Source of the DNA: an uncultured Ruminococcus sp.
GTDB lineage: Bacteria; Bacillota; Clostridia; Oscillospirales; Acutalibacteraceae
NCBI GenBank assembly: GCA_902802105.1
Contig: CADCKR010000006.1
Coordinates: forward strand, 1-49,266
DNA length: 49,266 nt
Direction of reading: 5' to 3'
Part shown: positions 24,157-31,524 of the stretch, piece after piece
Position numbering within the stretch: the first letter of the stretch is position 1
Layout: each line of letters opens with the position of its first letter
Made by a program: the position numbers and the translations under genes
Notes under the pieces: model-generated
Told to the model about the DNA's origin: nothing
The model's input: the letters and a program-made list of their open reading frames with translations, nothing else
Database searches by the model: none

Positions 24157-25662
24157 TCATTTTATAGAAAGACTTTCCAGCACGACTGACGGCATTTCGT
24201 CCACCCTGCACTCCAGAGTAAAGCGCACCTGTGCGTCCCTGAGAGATGCAAGCGGAGCAGGAACAGGTGTCTTTGTCTTTGCAGAAAGCTCCTCTACCAT
24301 TGCGAACTCATCTGCGGGAAGCTCATCGCTGCACACTGCTTCAAGCACACTCTTTGCAAACTTATAGGGGCTTGCGGTAGAAGCTATAACGGCAGGTGTG
24401 GTGTCGCCTGTCTCGGAAACATACTGCTTATATACATTTACAGCAACGGCAGTATGAGTGTCGCAGAGGTAGTTTTCTTCCTTGTAAAGCTCTGCAATGG
24501 TCTTCTGTGTATTCTCGTCATCGCAGAAGCCGCCGTAGAACATAGCGTCAAGCTTTGCCTTTACATCATCGTCTACAGTATATCTGCCCTCGGATGAAAG
24601 CTTTTCCATCCATCCTGCCACCTTCTCAGCATTGCCGTCCGTAAGGTGATAGAGAAGTCTTTCAAGATTGCTTGACACAAGTATATCCATTGAAGGAGAG
24701 ATAGTTGTATAGAATTTGCGCTGCTTGTCGTATGTGCCTGTTCTGATGAAGTCTGTAAGCACGTTGTTTGAGTTTGAAGCGCAGATAAACTTATTTACCG
24801 GCAGACCCATATTCATTGCATAGAACGAAGCAAGGATATTGCCGAAATTGCCTGTAGGAACTACCACGTTTATCTTGTCGCCGGGAGCTATCTTTCCGGC
24901 ATTGAGCATATCGCAGTATGCGGAGAAATAATATACTACCTGCGGGAGCAGTCTGCCCCAGTTGATGGAATTAGCGCTGGAAAAAAGCTTGTTGTTTGCT
25001 GCAAGCTTTGCCTTTATCTCACTGTTTGTAAATATCTTCTTAACGCCGGTCTGAGCATCGTCGAAATTGCCCTCGATAGCCACAACGCTGACGTTGCCGC
25101 CCTTCTGTGTAGCCATCTGGCGCTTCTGCATCGGGCTGACGCCGTTTACGGGATAGAATACCATTATCCTTGTGCCGTCTACATCCTTAAATCCTTCGAG
25201 CGCTGCCTTGCCGGTGTCGCCGCTGGTAGCCACAAGGATGACTGCCTCCTTGCCGCTGTATGTCTTATTGAGCGACTTTGTGAGCAGGTGCGGGAGTATC
25301 TGGAGCGCCATATCCTTGAATGCGCAGGTAGGACCGTGCCAGAGCTCTAAAACGGACATTCTTGTGCTGCCGCTCTCGATGTATGATATCGGCGCAGGAT
25401 TATCCGAGCCGAACTTTTCAGCCGTATAAGCAGCGTCTACGCTTTCGGCTATCTCCTGCTCTGTAAAATCGCCGAGAAAATCGCCGAATATCTTCTTTGC
25501 TCTGCCCCTGTAGTCAGCCGCGGCAAGAGCCTTGATATCTTCGTCAGAATACCTGGGAAGAGACTGAGGCACAAAAAGGCCGCCCTCCTCGGAGATGCCC
25601 TGAGCGATAGCCTGTGAAGCCGAAACCACCGTGTTTTTGCTGCGCGTACTGTTGTAATTCAT
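24157..25662 (-). CDS. thrC: Threonine synthase
   Basis: This PLP enzyme of 501 residues makes threonine from O-phosphohomoserine. It opens with MNYNSTRS. The PLP lysine lies in HGPTCAFKDMALQ (about 111-123), the phosphate loop in SGDTGKAALEG (about 145-155) and a ribose/phosphate contact in PTGNFGNILA (about 264-273). The length matches the long thrC class. A GAGGGAAG site precedes the ATG. The other thr and hom genes are not in the window. Confidence 0.97.
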   Translation of the reverse strand: MNYNSTRSKNTVVSASQAIAQGISEEGGLFVPQSLPRYSDEDIKALAAADYRGRAKKIFGDFLGDFTEQEIAESVDAAYTAEKFGSDNPAPISYIESGSTRMSVLELWHGPTCAFKDMALQILPHLLTKSLNKTYSGKEAVILVATSGDTGKAALEGFKDVDGTRIMVFYPVNGVSPMQKRQMATQKGGNVSVVAIEGNFDDAQTGVKKIFTNSEIKAKLAANNKLFSSANSINWGRLLPQVVYYFSAYCDMLNAGKIAPGDKINVVVPTGNFGNILASFYAMNMGLPVNKFICASNSNNVLTDFIRTGTYDKQRKFYTTISPSMDILVSSNLERLLYHLTDGNAEKVAGWMEKLSSEGRYTVDDDVKAKLDAMFYGGFCDDENTQKTIAELYKEENYLCDTHTAVAVNVYKQYVSETGDTTPAVIASTASPYKFAKSVLEAVCSDELPADEFAMVEELSAKTKTPVPAPLASLRDAQVRFTLECRVDEMPSVVLESLSIK

Positions 25663-25692
25663 TTTACTTCCCTCTTTCGTGAAATTATTCCC

Positions 25693-26637
25693 TCATACCT
25701 GAGCGTACCCGCTCTCGTAGCGTGAGAAAAAGTCCGAAGCATTGTCAAAGAATATATCTCTCACAAGCTCCTCACTGTAGTTGTGGTGCAAGAACATTTC
25801 GTAAAGCTGCGGCAAAGCGGCTATGCCTTCCATATCAGACGGGATATCGGCTCCGTCAAGGTCGCCGCCTATAGCAACGGTCTTTTCGCCGCCCAAAGCA
25901 AGAAAATGCTCTGCGTTCCTTATTATATCATACATTTTTGCATTTGTCGCCTGTTTATTAAGAAAATCTCGGCAAAAATTCAGCCCTACAATGCCGCCCT
26001 TCTGTCGGATAATACAAAACTGCTCATCGGTAAGGTTCCTTCGGTGAGGCGCAATGCTTTTTGAATCGGAATGCGACGCCGCAAAGGGTCTTTCGGCAAG
26101 CTCCGCAACGTCATAGAAAAGCCTTTCGCTTGCGTGAGATATATCAATAATGATGTCATTTTTTTCAAGCTCACCTACCGCAGCCCTGCCGAATTCCGTA
26201 AGACCGCCGGCGTTTTCCACGCCCACTCCGTCGCCAAGCTCGTCTGCGCCGTTCCATGTAAGCGTAAGCATCCTTACGCCCGCATCCCTGAGAGTACGGA
26301 TATTTTCAAGCCTGCCGGCAAGCACGGCGCCGCCCTCTACCGTGAGCACAACGCCCCTGCCGCCAGAAGCGGCTGTCTTTTTTATATTCCCGGCGCTGCG
26401 GCACTGAACAATGCCGTTTTTCCTCAGCTCACCTTTCAGCTTTTCTGTACAGCCCCTGAACAGCTCCTCGGCGTCTGCGCCCCTGTATTCATCCGGTATC
26501 CATACAGCCATACATTGTATATACGGTGAGATGCCCTGTATTTTGTTATATGATATATGGAACCTGTCGTCAGTAAGACTGCCGTTTTCCATATATGCCC
26601 GATAAAGCGTATCACAATGCAGATCAAACAATCTCAA
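25693..26637 (-). CDS. Membrane (renal-type) dipeptidase, peptidase family M19
   Basis: This zinc dipeptidase-like enzyme has 314 residues. The metal ligands are in DLHCDTLY at the start, a Glu in VLTVEGGAVL, and His residues in DISHASER and ASHSDSKSI followed by APHRRNLTDEQ. I place the start at TTG (26637), which gives MRLFDLHCDT and lies 9 bases after AAAGGA. The ATG three codons upstream directly abuts that site. It is cytoplasmic here, with no signal peptide. It lies between thrC and rnhB on the same strand. Confidence 0.92.
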   Translation of the reverse strand: MRLFDLHCDTLYRAYMENGSLTDDRFHISYNKIQGISPYIQCMAVWIPDEYRGADAEELFRGCTEKLKGELRKNGIVQCRSAGNIKKTAASGGRGVVLTVEGGAVLAGRLENIRTLRDAGVRMLTLTWNGADELGDGVGVENAGGLTEFGRAAVGELEKNDIIIDISHASERLFYDVAELAERPFAASHSDSKSIAPHRRNLTDEQFCIIRQKGGIVGLNFCRDFLNKQATNAKMYDIIRNAEHFLALGGEKTVAIGGDLDGADIPSDMEGIAALPQLYEMFLHHNYSEELVRDIFFDNASDFFSRYESGYAQV

Positions 26638-26670
26638 TAATATCATTCCTTTGCTCAGACCTATGCAGCG

Positions 26671-27651
26671 CTATTCGCTGAAAGCGTTTTCAAAATGGGT
26701 AATTGCAGGTTCAGGTATCGCAGGGTTATAAACCACCTCGACAATATCAAATCTCGGCTGGAGCCCGCACGAGGTCTTCTGCATATAAATAAGCGCAGTC
26801 TGAATGAGCTTTTTCTGCTTGCGCAGAGTAACGCTCTCGGACGGCCGCGCAAGCGAATTTATATCTCGCGCCTTCACTTCGACAAAAACGATATCGCCGC
26901 CGTCCTTCATTATAATATCTATCTCGCCGCGTTCAGCGCGAAAATTCCTCACGACAAGCTCATAGCCCTTGCCGGTAAGGTACCTGAGCGCATCGTCCTC
27001 GCCGTTTATGCCGCAAAGCTGCGCCTTGGTGCGTGTTTTTTTCTGTTCGGGATGCAGTATGCCGCCAAGGAACGAAAGCCGGTGTATCTCTGAGGGGCCG
27101 TGCTCTCTTATCATATTCCTGTGAAATTCGGAAGCATAGCCCTTATGCTTTTCAAAGCCGTACTCCGGATATTTTTCGGCAAGAGCGACCATCAGCCTGT
27201 CCCTGCTCACCTTCGCAAGTATCGAAGCCGCCGCAATGGATTCCGAAAGAGAATCGCCCTTTACCACATCTACACACGGGATATCAAGCCTCGGCCGCTT
27301 GTCGCCGTCTATCAGCGCAAAGCCCGCCTTTACCGGCAGACCCTCTACCGCCCTCTTCATCGCAAGCATCGTGGCGTTGAGGATGTTCATGCTTTCTATC
27401 TCCTCTACCGACGCCCACGCAATATTGTATGCAGCGGCCTTTTCTTTGATAATATCAAAAAGCATCTCACGCTTTTTTTCGGTGAGCTTCTTGGAATCGT
27501 TCACCTGCTCTATAACAAGCCCTCTCGGAAGTATCACAGCCGCCGCGCATACAGGCCCCGCAAGCGGACCTCTTCCGGCTTCATCAACGCCGCATATATT
27601 GACGCAGCCCATATCATAGTAATAATTCTCATATTTAAGCATATCTTCCAT
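26671..27651 (-). CDS. rnhB: Ribonuclease HII fused to a YraN/UPF0102 nuclease-like domain
   Basis: This protein of 326 residues contains two normally separate proteins. Residues 15-205 are RNase HII: GVDEAGRGPLAGP (21-33), IDGD and KGDSLSESIAAASILAKVSRD, all catalytic acids present. Residues 214-326 are a complete YraN domain (GEDDALRYL, RAERGEIDIIM, VFVEVKAR) of the predicted PD-(D/E)XK endonuclease fold. The joint (HPEQKKTRTKAQLCG) shows no stop or frameshift. In most Firmicutes yraN is a separate gene near rnhB. The start is MEDMLKYEN after GGGGTGAT, beyond the ylqF stop. Confidence 0.93.
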   Translation of the reverse strand: MEDMLKYENYYYDMGCVNICGVDEAGRGPLAGPVCAAAVILPRGLVIEQVNDSKKLTEKKREMLFDIIKEKAAAYNIAWASVEEIESMNILNATMLAMKRAVEGLPVKAGFALIDGDKRPRLDIPCVDVVKGDSLSESIAAASILAKVSRDRLMVALAEKYPEYGFEKHKGYASEFHRNMIREHGPSEIHRLSFLGGILHPEQKKTRTKAQLCGINGEDDALRYLTGKGYELVVRNFRAERGEIDIIMKDGGDIVFVEVKARDINSLARPSESVTLRKQKKLIQTALIYMQKTSCGLQPRFDIVEVVYNPAIPEPAITHFENAFSE

Positions 27652-27670
27652 ATTATCACCCCGCCGCGCG

Positions 27671-28558
27671 TCACACGCGGATGCTTGAACAGTCTGCGGC
27701 GCGGTCAAGGGTTATCCTGCCCAGAGCTGCGCTCCTGAACTCGTCAAGCACCGTTGAGGCGGCGCGTTCTGTATTTATCTCTCCGCCGGAGATGAGCATA
27801 CCGCGCTTTCTTCCTACAAGTTCAAGCATCTCATAGCCCTGAGCGCCCGTCATTTCCTCAGCGGTCAGCTTGTATCTTGCCGAAAGGGCGTCTGGGAAAT
27901 TATCCCTCAGATATTCCAGCAAGCGCCCTGCAAGGTGCTCGGTGTCAAGAATATCGTCCTTTACCGAGCCGATATACGCCAACTTTTCGCCAACCGATTT
28001 ATCGTCAAACTTAGGCCAGAGCACACCGGGAGTATCAAGCAGGTCGAAGCCCTTGCTTACGGTGAACCACTGATTGCCTCTTGTAACGCCGGGTCTGTCC
28101 TCTACCTTGGCGCGGTTCTGTCCGGCAAGGCGGTTTATGAACGACGATTTACCCACATTCGGTATACCTACCACCATTACCTTTATTGTTCTGCCGGACA
28201 TACCCTTTGCTTTCCAGCCTTCAAGCTTTTCTGCAAGAACAGTCCTTACAGCCGGAACAAAGCCGTTCATGCCCTTTCCGGAGCGGCAGTCAAGCGCAAT
28301 GGCGGCAGTTCCCTTTTCGCGGAAAAGCTCAAGCCATTTTTTAGTTTCCGCAGGGTCAGCCATATCGCATTTATTAAGTATCACAAGCCGCGGCTTATTG
28401 TTGATAATACTTCTCAGGTCGGGATTGCAGCTTGAATACGGCACTCTCGCATCAAGCAGTACCGCCACTGCGTCAATAAGCTTCAGCTGCGCTTCTATCC
28501 TTCTTTTGGTTCTGGTCATGTGCCCGGGAAACCACTGTATAGACTTCAACTCTTCCAT
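27671..28558 (-). CDS. ylqF: Ribosome biogenesis GTPase YlqF/RbgA
   Basis: This circularly permuted GTPase of 295 residues is needed for late assembly of the 50S subunit. The family signature IQWFPGHM lies at 7-14, NKCD (G4) near 63, GIPNVGKSSFINRL (G1) near 130, and DTPGVLWPKF (G3) near 175. The start MEELKSIQW is 7 bases after AAGGAG. It lies between the signal-peptidase cluster and rnhB, the usual Firmicutes order. Confidence 0.96.
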   Translation of the reverse strand: MEELKSIQWFPGHMTRTKRRIEAQLKLIDAVAVLLDARVPYSSCNPDLRSIINNKPRLVILNKCDMADPAETKKWLELFREKGTAAIALDCRSGKGMNGFVPAVRTVLAEKLEGWKAKGMSGRTIKVMVVGIPNVGKSSFINRLAGQNRAKVEDRPGVTRGNQWFTVSKGFDLLDTPGVLWPKFDDKSVGEKLAYIGSVKDDILDTEHLAGRLLEYLRDNFPDALSARYKLTAEEMTGAQGYEMLELVGRKRGMLISGGEINTERAASTVLDEFRSAALGRITLDRAADCSSIRV

Positions 28559-28605
28559 GACAATACTCCTTATCTGTGACATACTCCCCGCCTGTGATTT
28601 CTGCG

Positions 28606-28692
28606 CCGGCAGGTCACACGGGGGAAACCCTTTTCCGGCGGAAAAAGGGTTCTCCCCCGGACCCCCTTCCTAAAACCGCTGAATTTTGATCA
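28606..28692. repeat. Family B long-hairpin repeat, copy 2
   Basis: It is the same hairpin and tail as 7845-7920, almost base for base. It lies directly upstream of ylqF, inside the otherwise conserved rplS-lepB-ylqF-rnhB run. Confidence 0.88.
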
Positions 28693-28699
28693 GTTATAC

Positions 28700-28775
28700 T
28701 CCTGCCGCCCGCAGAATAAAGTAAATCAGCTGTGCTTTGCGAAAACCTCTTAACACACGCTGATTTACTGCTCCG
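28700..28775. repeat. Family A repeat, short diverged copy
   Basis: GTAAATCAGC, TGTGCTTTGCGAAAAC and ACGCTGATTTAC flank each other as an imperfect inverted repeat. It follows family B copy 2 within 10 bases. Confidence 0.75.
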
Positions 28776-28807
28776 GACTTTATTTTAACTTTTAAATTTG
28801 TAAAAGA

Positions 28808-29431
28808 TCAATCGACCGTACCCATCTTTTCAAACGGATAGATCCTGTATATGACCTTGCCGATGATATTCTCTACAGGGATAAGGCCTATCTTGCGGCT
28901 TCGGCTGTCAAGTGAATCCTCACGGTTATCGCCCATCACAAACACATAGCCCTTAGGGATAGTATCTGGTATCTGCGTTGAGTTAGTCAGACGTATCGTT
29001 ATGCCCTTTGCATAGCTCTCATCAAGTACATTGCCGTCAACAATGACCTTATTGTTAAAATAGTCTATTTCAAGGTGCTGCCCTTCAACGGCGATAACTC
29101 TCTTGATTATAGGCTCGTCAAACTTTTCGCCGTGTGTCACAACGACTATATCGCCCGGCGAAGGTTCATACATAAAGCTCGACACTACAAGTCTGTCCTT
29201 ATTCTGAAGAGTATCGTTCATTGAGGAACCGTTTACAGTTATCTGCCTTAAAAAGAACGCCATCACAAGCAGGAGCACAGCAAACGCGATGAGCAGAGTT
29301 CCCACCCAGTCATAAATAAATCCTGAAAAAGAAAATTTCTCCTCTTGTCTCAGTGCGATCTCCTCAGCTGTTTCCTCATCAATTTCTTCATTAATTTTCA
29401 GGTTTTCATCGTTTTTTATATTCTTTGCCAT
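28808..29431 (-). CDS. lepB: Signal peptidase I (paralogue 1)
   Basis: This type I signal peptidase of 207 residues has one membrane segment (about 43-61). The catalytic Ser70 lies in GSSMNDTL, the general base Lys110 in IIKRVIA, and GDNREDSLDSRSR is box E. The usual SMxPTL proline is Asp here, as in paralogue 2. An acidic cytoplasmic N-terminus of about 35 residues precedes the membrane segment. GAGGTG precedes the ATG. Confidence 0.95.
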   Translation of the reverse strand: MAKNIKNDENLKINEEIDEETAEEIALRQEEKFSFSGFIYDWVGTLLIAFAVLLLVMAFFLRQITVNGSSMNDTLQNKDRLVVSSFMYEPSPGDIVVVTHGEKFDEPIIKRVIAVEGQHLEIDYFNNKVIVDGNVLDESYAKGITIRLTNSTQIPDTIPKGYVFVMGDNREDSLDSRSRKIGLIPVENIIGKVIYRIYPFEKMGTVD

Positions 29432-29450
29432 TTTTACACCTCAAAAATCA

Positions 29451-30020
29451 TCAGATACCGCTTAATTTATCAAAAGGGAAAAACCTCATAAAGGCTTTGC
29501 CTACAATATTTTCGACAGGAACAAGCCCCACTCTCCTTGAGCGGCTGTCAAGAGAATTCTCACGGTTATCGCCCATTACAAATACATAGCCCTCCGGAAT
29601 GACCCTCGGTATCTCGCCGGCATCTATCACAGTACGGGTAATGCCCTTGATATAGTCCTCCTTCAGCAGAACGCCGTCAACTATAACGTCGCCTGTCTGA
29701 CTGTCTATTTCTAAAGTCTGGCCGGCAGTGGCTATTATTCTCTTCACGATAGGCTCCGCAAGCTTTTCTCCGTGTGTTACTATAACGATATCGCCGCACT
29801 TAGGCTCATAGCACCAGCACGATACAAGAAGCCTCTCTTCATTGTGCAGTGTGTCATTCATTGAATCGCCTTCGACTGTGACCTGCCTGCAAAACAGGCT
29901 AAGCACTATCAGCGCAGCAAAGAACGCCGCAAATACGGTTCCTATCAGATCAAAAAGTATCTCGACTATCCATCTGCCGTTATCAGCCTCAGCCGGTTCG
30001 TTATTTTTCTCCGGCAGCAT
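29451..30020 (-). CDS. lepB: Signal peptidase I (paralogue 2)
   Basis: This second complete signal peptidase I has 189 residues. Ser53 lies in GDSMNDTL, Lys93 in IVKRIIA, and box E is GDNRENSLDSRSR. It lies 19 bases before paralogue 1 and is closely similar to it, so a tandem duplication is likely. I start at MLPEKNNE, 8 bases after GGAGG, not at the ATG 17 codons upstream. Confidence 0.94.
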   Translation of the reverse strand: MLPEKNNEPAEADNGRWIVEILFDLIGTVFAAFFAALIVLSLFCRQVTVEGDSMNDTLHNEERLLVSCWCYEPKCGDIVIVTHGEKLAEPIVKRIIATAGQTLEIDSQTGDVIVDGVLLKEDYIKGITRTVIDAGEIPRVIPEGYVFVMGDNRENSLDSRSRRVGLVPVENIVGKAFMRFFPFDKLSGI

Positions 30021-30105
30021 AAAACACGCCTCCTCATAATGCATTATCAAAAAATCCTGCCGTTTGTTCAAAGAAGGTGTGTACTATAGTGCTCCAAAAT
30101 GCAGA

Positions 30106-30672
30106 TCATTTTTTCAGATAGTCAGCCGACCTTCCGAAAAGTGAGAACGGATAGAGCACAATGCTTGCCTTGCCTGTCACATAGCTTTCCGGCACAAGCT
30201 CACCCACCACAAGAGACTCCGATGAATTAAGGTCGCCGTTTAGCATAAGATACCCCTCAGGTACAACAAATTCATCAAGCACCTTGCCAAGCTCCTCATA
30301 AGAGAAGTATCTTTGTCCGCCTATCTGCACACAATTAACATTCTTTTCGGGGTCTGTGCCTATAGCTATTTTTTCACCCTCAAAAGCTATTATCTCACCT
30401 GCGGAGATATTTTTTTCAGTTTTAACGGAAACGATATCTCCTTTTTTCAGGTCGTCTGCTTTTACAGTAACAACACTGTAATTCTGCACATTACCGTCCA
30501 GGACCTTATTAAATGTCACCACATTAAGGAATACCAGCAAAACGGCAGCCGCCGCAAACAGGAGAAGCATAAAAACAAGCAGTGTCTCAAAAGCGCTTCT
30601 TGTGACAGCCATGCCGTCGGCAGCTCTTTCTCTTTTATATCTGCGGGTCTTTCTTATCTCACTGTATTTCAT
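30106..30672 (-). CDS. Signal peptidase I-like protein lacking catalytic residues
   Basis: This protein of 188 residues has the shape of a type I signal peptidase: a basic N-terminus, one membrane segment (about 29-51), a KKGDIVSV strand, GEIIAFEG and a C-terminal VTGKASIVLYPFSLFG. The catalytic parts are gone. No GxSM box is present (the position reads DGNVQNYS), the KR of KRxIA is GE, and box E is reduced to NGDLNSSES. It is intact with a good ribosome site (GGGAGG), so it looks like a maintained non-enzymatic paralogue rather than a pseudogene. It precedes the two active copies in the same direction. A role as partner or scaffold is only inference. Confidence 0.8.
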   Translation of the reverse strand: MKYSEIRKTRRYKRERAADGMAVTRSAFETLLVFMLLLFAAAAVLLVFLNVVTFNKVLDGNVQNYSVVTVKADDLKKGDIVSVKTEKNISAGEIIAFEGEKIAIGTDPEKNVNCVQIGGQRYFSYEELGKVLDEFVVPEGYLMLNGDLNSSESLVVGELVPESYVTGKASIVLYPFSLFGRSADYLKK

Positions 30673-30772
30673 ATCAGGCGACCTCCCGTATTATGTTATA
30701 TATTCCTTCCTTCCGATACTCCTTAGGTATTGTTATCTGCCCGCAGCCCGTGAGCTGATAAGAGCAGATAGC

Positions 30773-30801
30773 AAAAAAGGGACATAAATGCCCCTTTTCC
30801 G
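30773..30801 (-). terminator. Intrinsic terminator of rplS
   Basis: An AAAAGGGG/TCCCTTTT stem closes a short CATTTATG loop and is followed by TTTTTT on the minus strand, right after the L19 gene. Confidence 0.75.
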
Positions 30802-30805
30802 AAGA

Positions 30806-31156
30806 TTATCTGATTTGTTCCTTAACCTTTGCAGCCTTACCGACTCTGTCACGGAGATAGTAGAGCTTGCTCCTGCGAACACGGCCCTTTCTTACTACCT
30901 GCACATCGACAACGTTAGGAGAATGAATGGGGAAAACTCTCTCCACGCCAACGCCGTAGGATACGCGGCGGACTGTGAATGTTTCAGCAACACCGCTGCC
31001 TCTGCGGGCAATAACGGTTCCCTCAAACATCTGGATCCTTTCTCTTTCACCCTCGCGGATATTAACGCTTACCTTTACTGTGTCACCGATCTCAAACTTC
31101 GGTACCTTTGCCTCTTCCTTCATTGAAGCAGCTGCGATCATTTTAAGTGCGTCCAT
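30806..31156 (-). CDS. rplS: 50S ribosomal protein L19
   Basis: This protein of 116 residues contains the L19 hallmarks [29 protein letters not shown] and [20 protein letters not shown]. The start MDALKMI is 9 bases after AGGAGG. It is monocistronic or reads through a terminator into the signal-peptidase genes. L19 sits at the subunit interface. Confidence 0.98.
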   Translation of the reverse strand: MDALKMIAAASMKEEAKVPKFEIGDTVKVSVNIREGERERIQMFEGTVIARRGSGVAETFTVRRVSYGVGVERVFPIHSPNVVDVQVVRKGRVRRSKLYYLRDRVGKAAKVKEQIR

Positions 31157-31304
31157 CTTGATATTCCTCCTGTTTATTTCAGACATTCTTGCTCCGGGCA
31201 TAACAGATATGCTCCTTTCAAAAGCAGAGGACTGTCCGTTTCAAAGTACGGCTCACGCCGGGCTCTGAACCCCACCACAAGCAGCGGTTTTCAAAAGCTA
31301 AATC
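31157..31304 (-). promoter_or_regulatory. 5' leader of rplS, possible L19 autoregulatory leader
   Basis: A leader of about 140 nt separates the promoter from the rplS ATG. It contains several short potential stems (CCGT..ACGG, CTTTTGAAAGG, GCAT..ATGC). Firmicutes rplS often has a structured leader (the Rfam L19 leader). I cannot confirm the consensus by eye. Confidence 0.35.
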
Positions 31305-31333
31305 ATTATAACATATATCTTCCGAAATTGCAA
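31305..31333 (-). promoter_or_regulatory. Sigma-A promoter of rplS
   Basis: TTGCAA (31333-31328) and TATAAT (31310-31305) are 17 nt apart. Confidence 0.75.
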
Positions 31334-31348
31334 GCAATATTTTGAAAA

Positions 31349-31455
31349 TGCCACGGAAATCAATTTACGGCGGGATCGCGGCTGCCATTTTTTCAATCAA
31401 TTCCGCGCCGGCGATTTACACGGGGAGAACCCTTTTCCGGCGGAAAAAGGCGGCA
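31349..31455. repeat. Family B repeat, truncated copy 3
   Basis: It shares CACGGAAATCAATTT and GGAGAACCCTTTTCCGGCGG with copy 1 but breaks off after GGAAAAAGG. It lies between the rplS promoter and the 3' end of the first BspA-like gene. Confidence 0.75.
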
Positions 31456-31463
31456 AAACAGAA

Positions 31464-31502
31464 GATCCCTCTGTCATCACATACTGCGACAACAGAGGGA
31501 TC
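31464..31502 (-). terminator. Hairpin terminator of the first BspA-like gene
   Basis: GATCCCTCTGT (31464-31474) pairs perfectly with ACAGAGGGATC (31492-31502). It lies 22 bases past the stop codon, with a weak T-run. Confidence 0.7.
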
Positions 31503-31524
31503 ATTATTACACTATATACACTTG

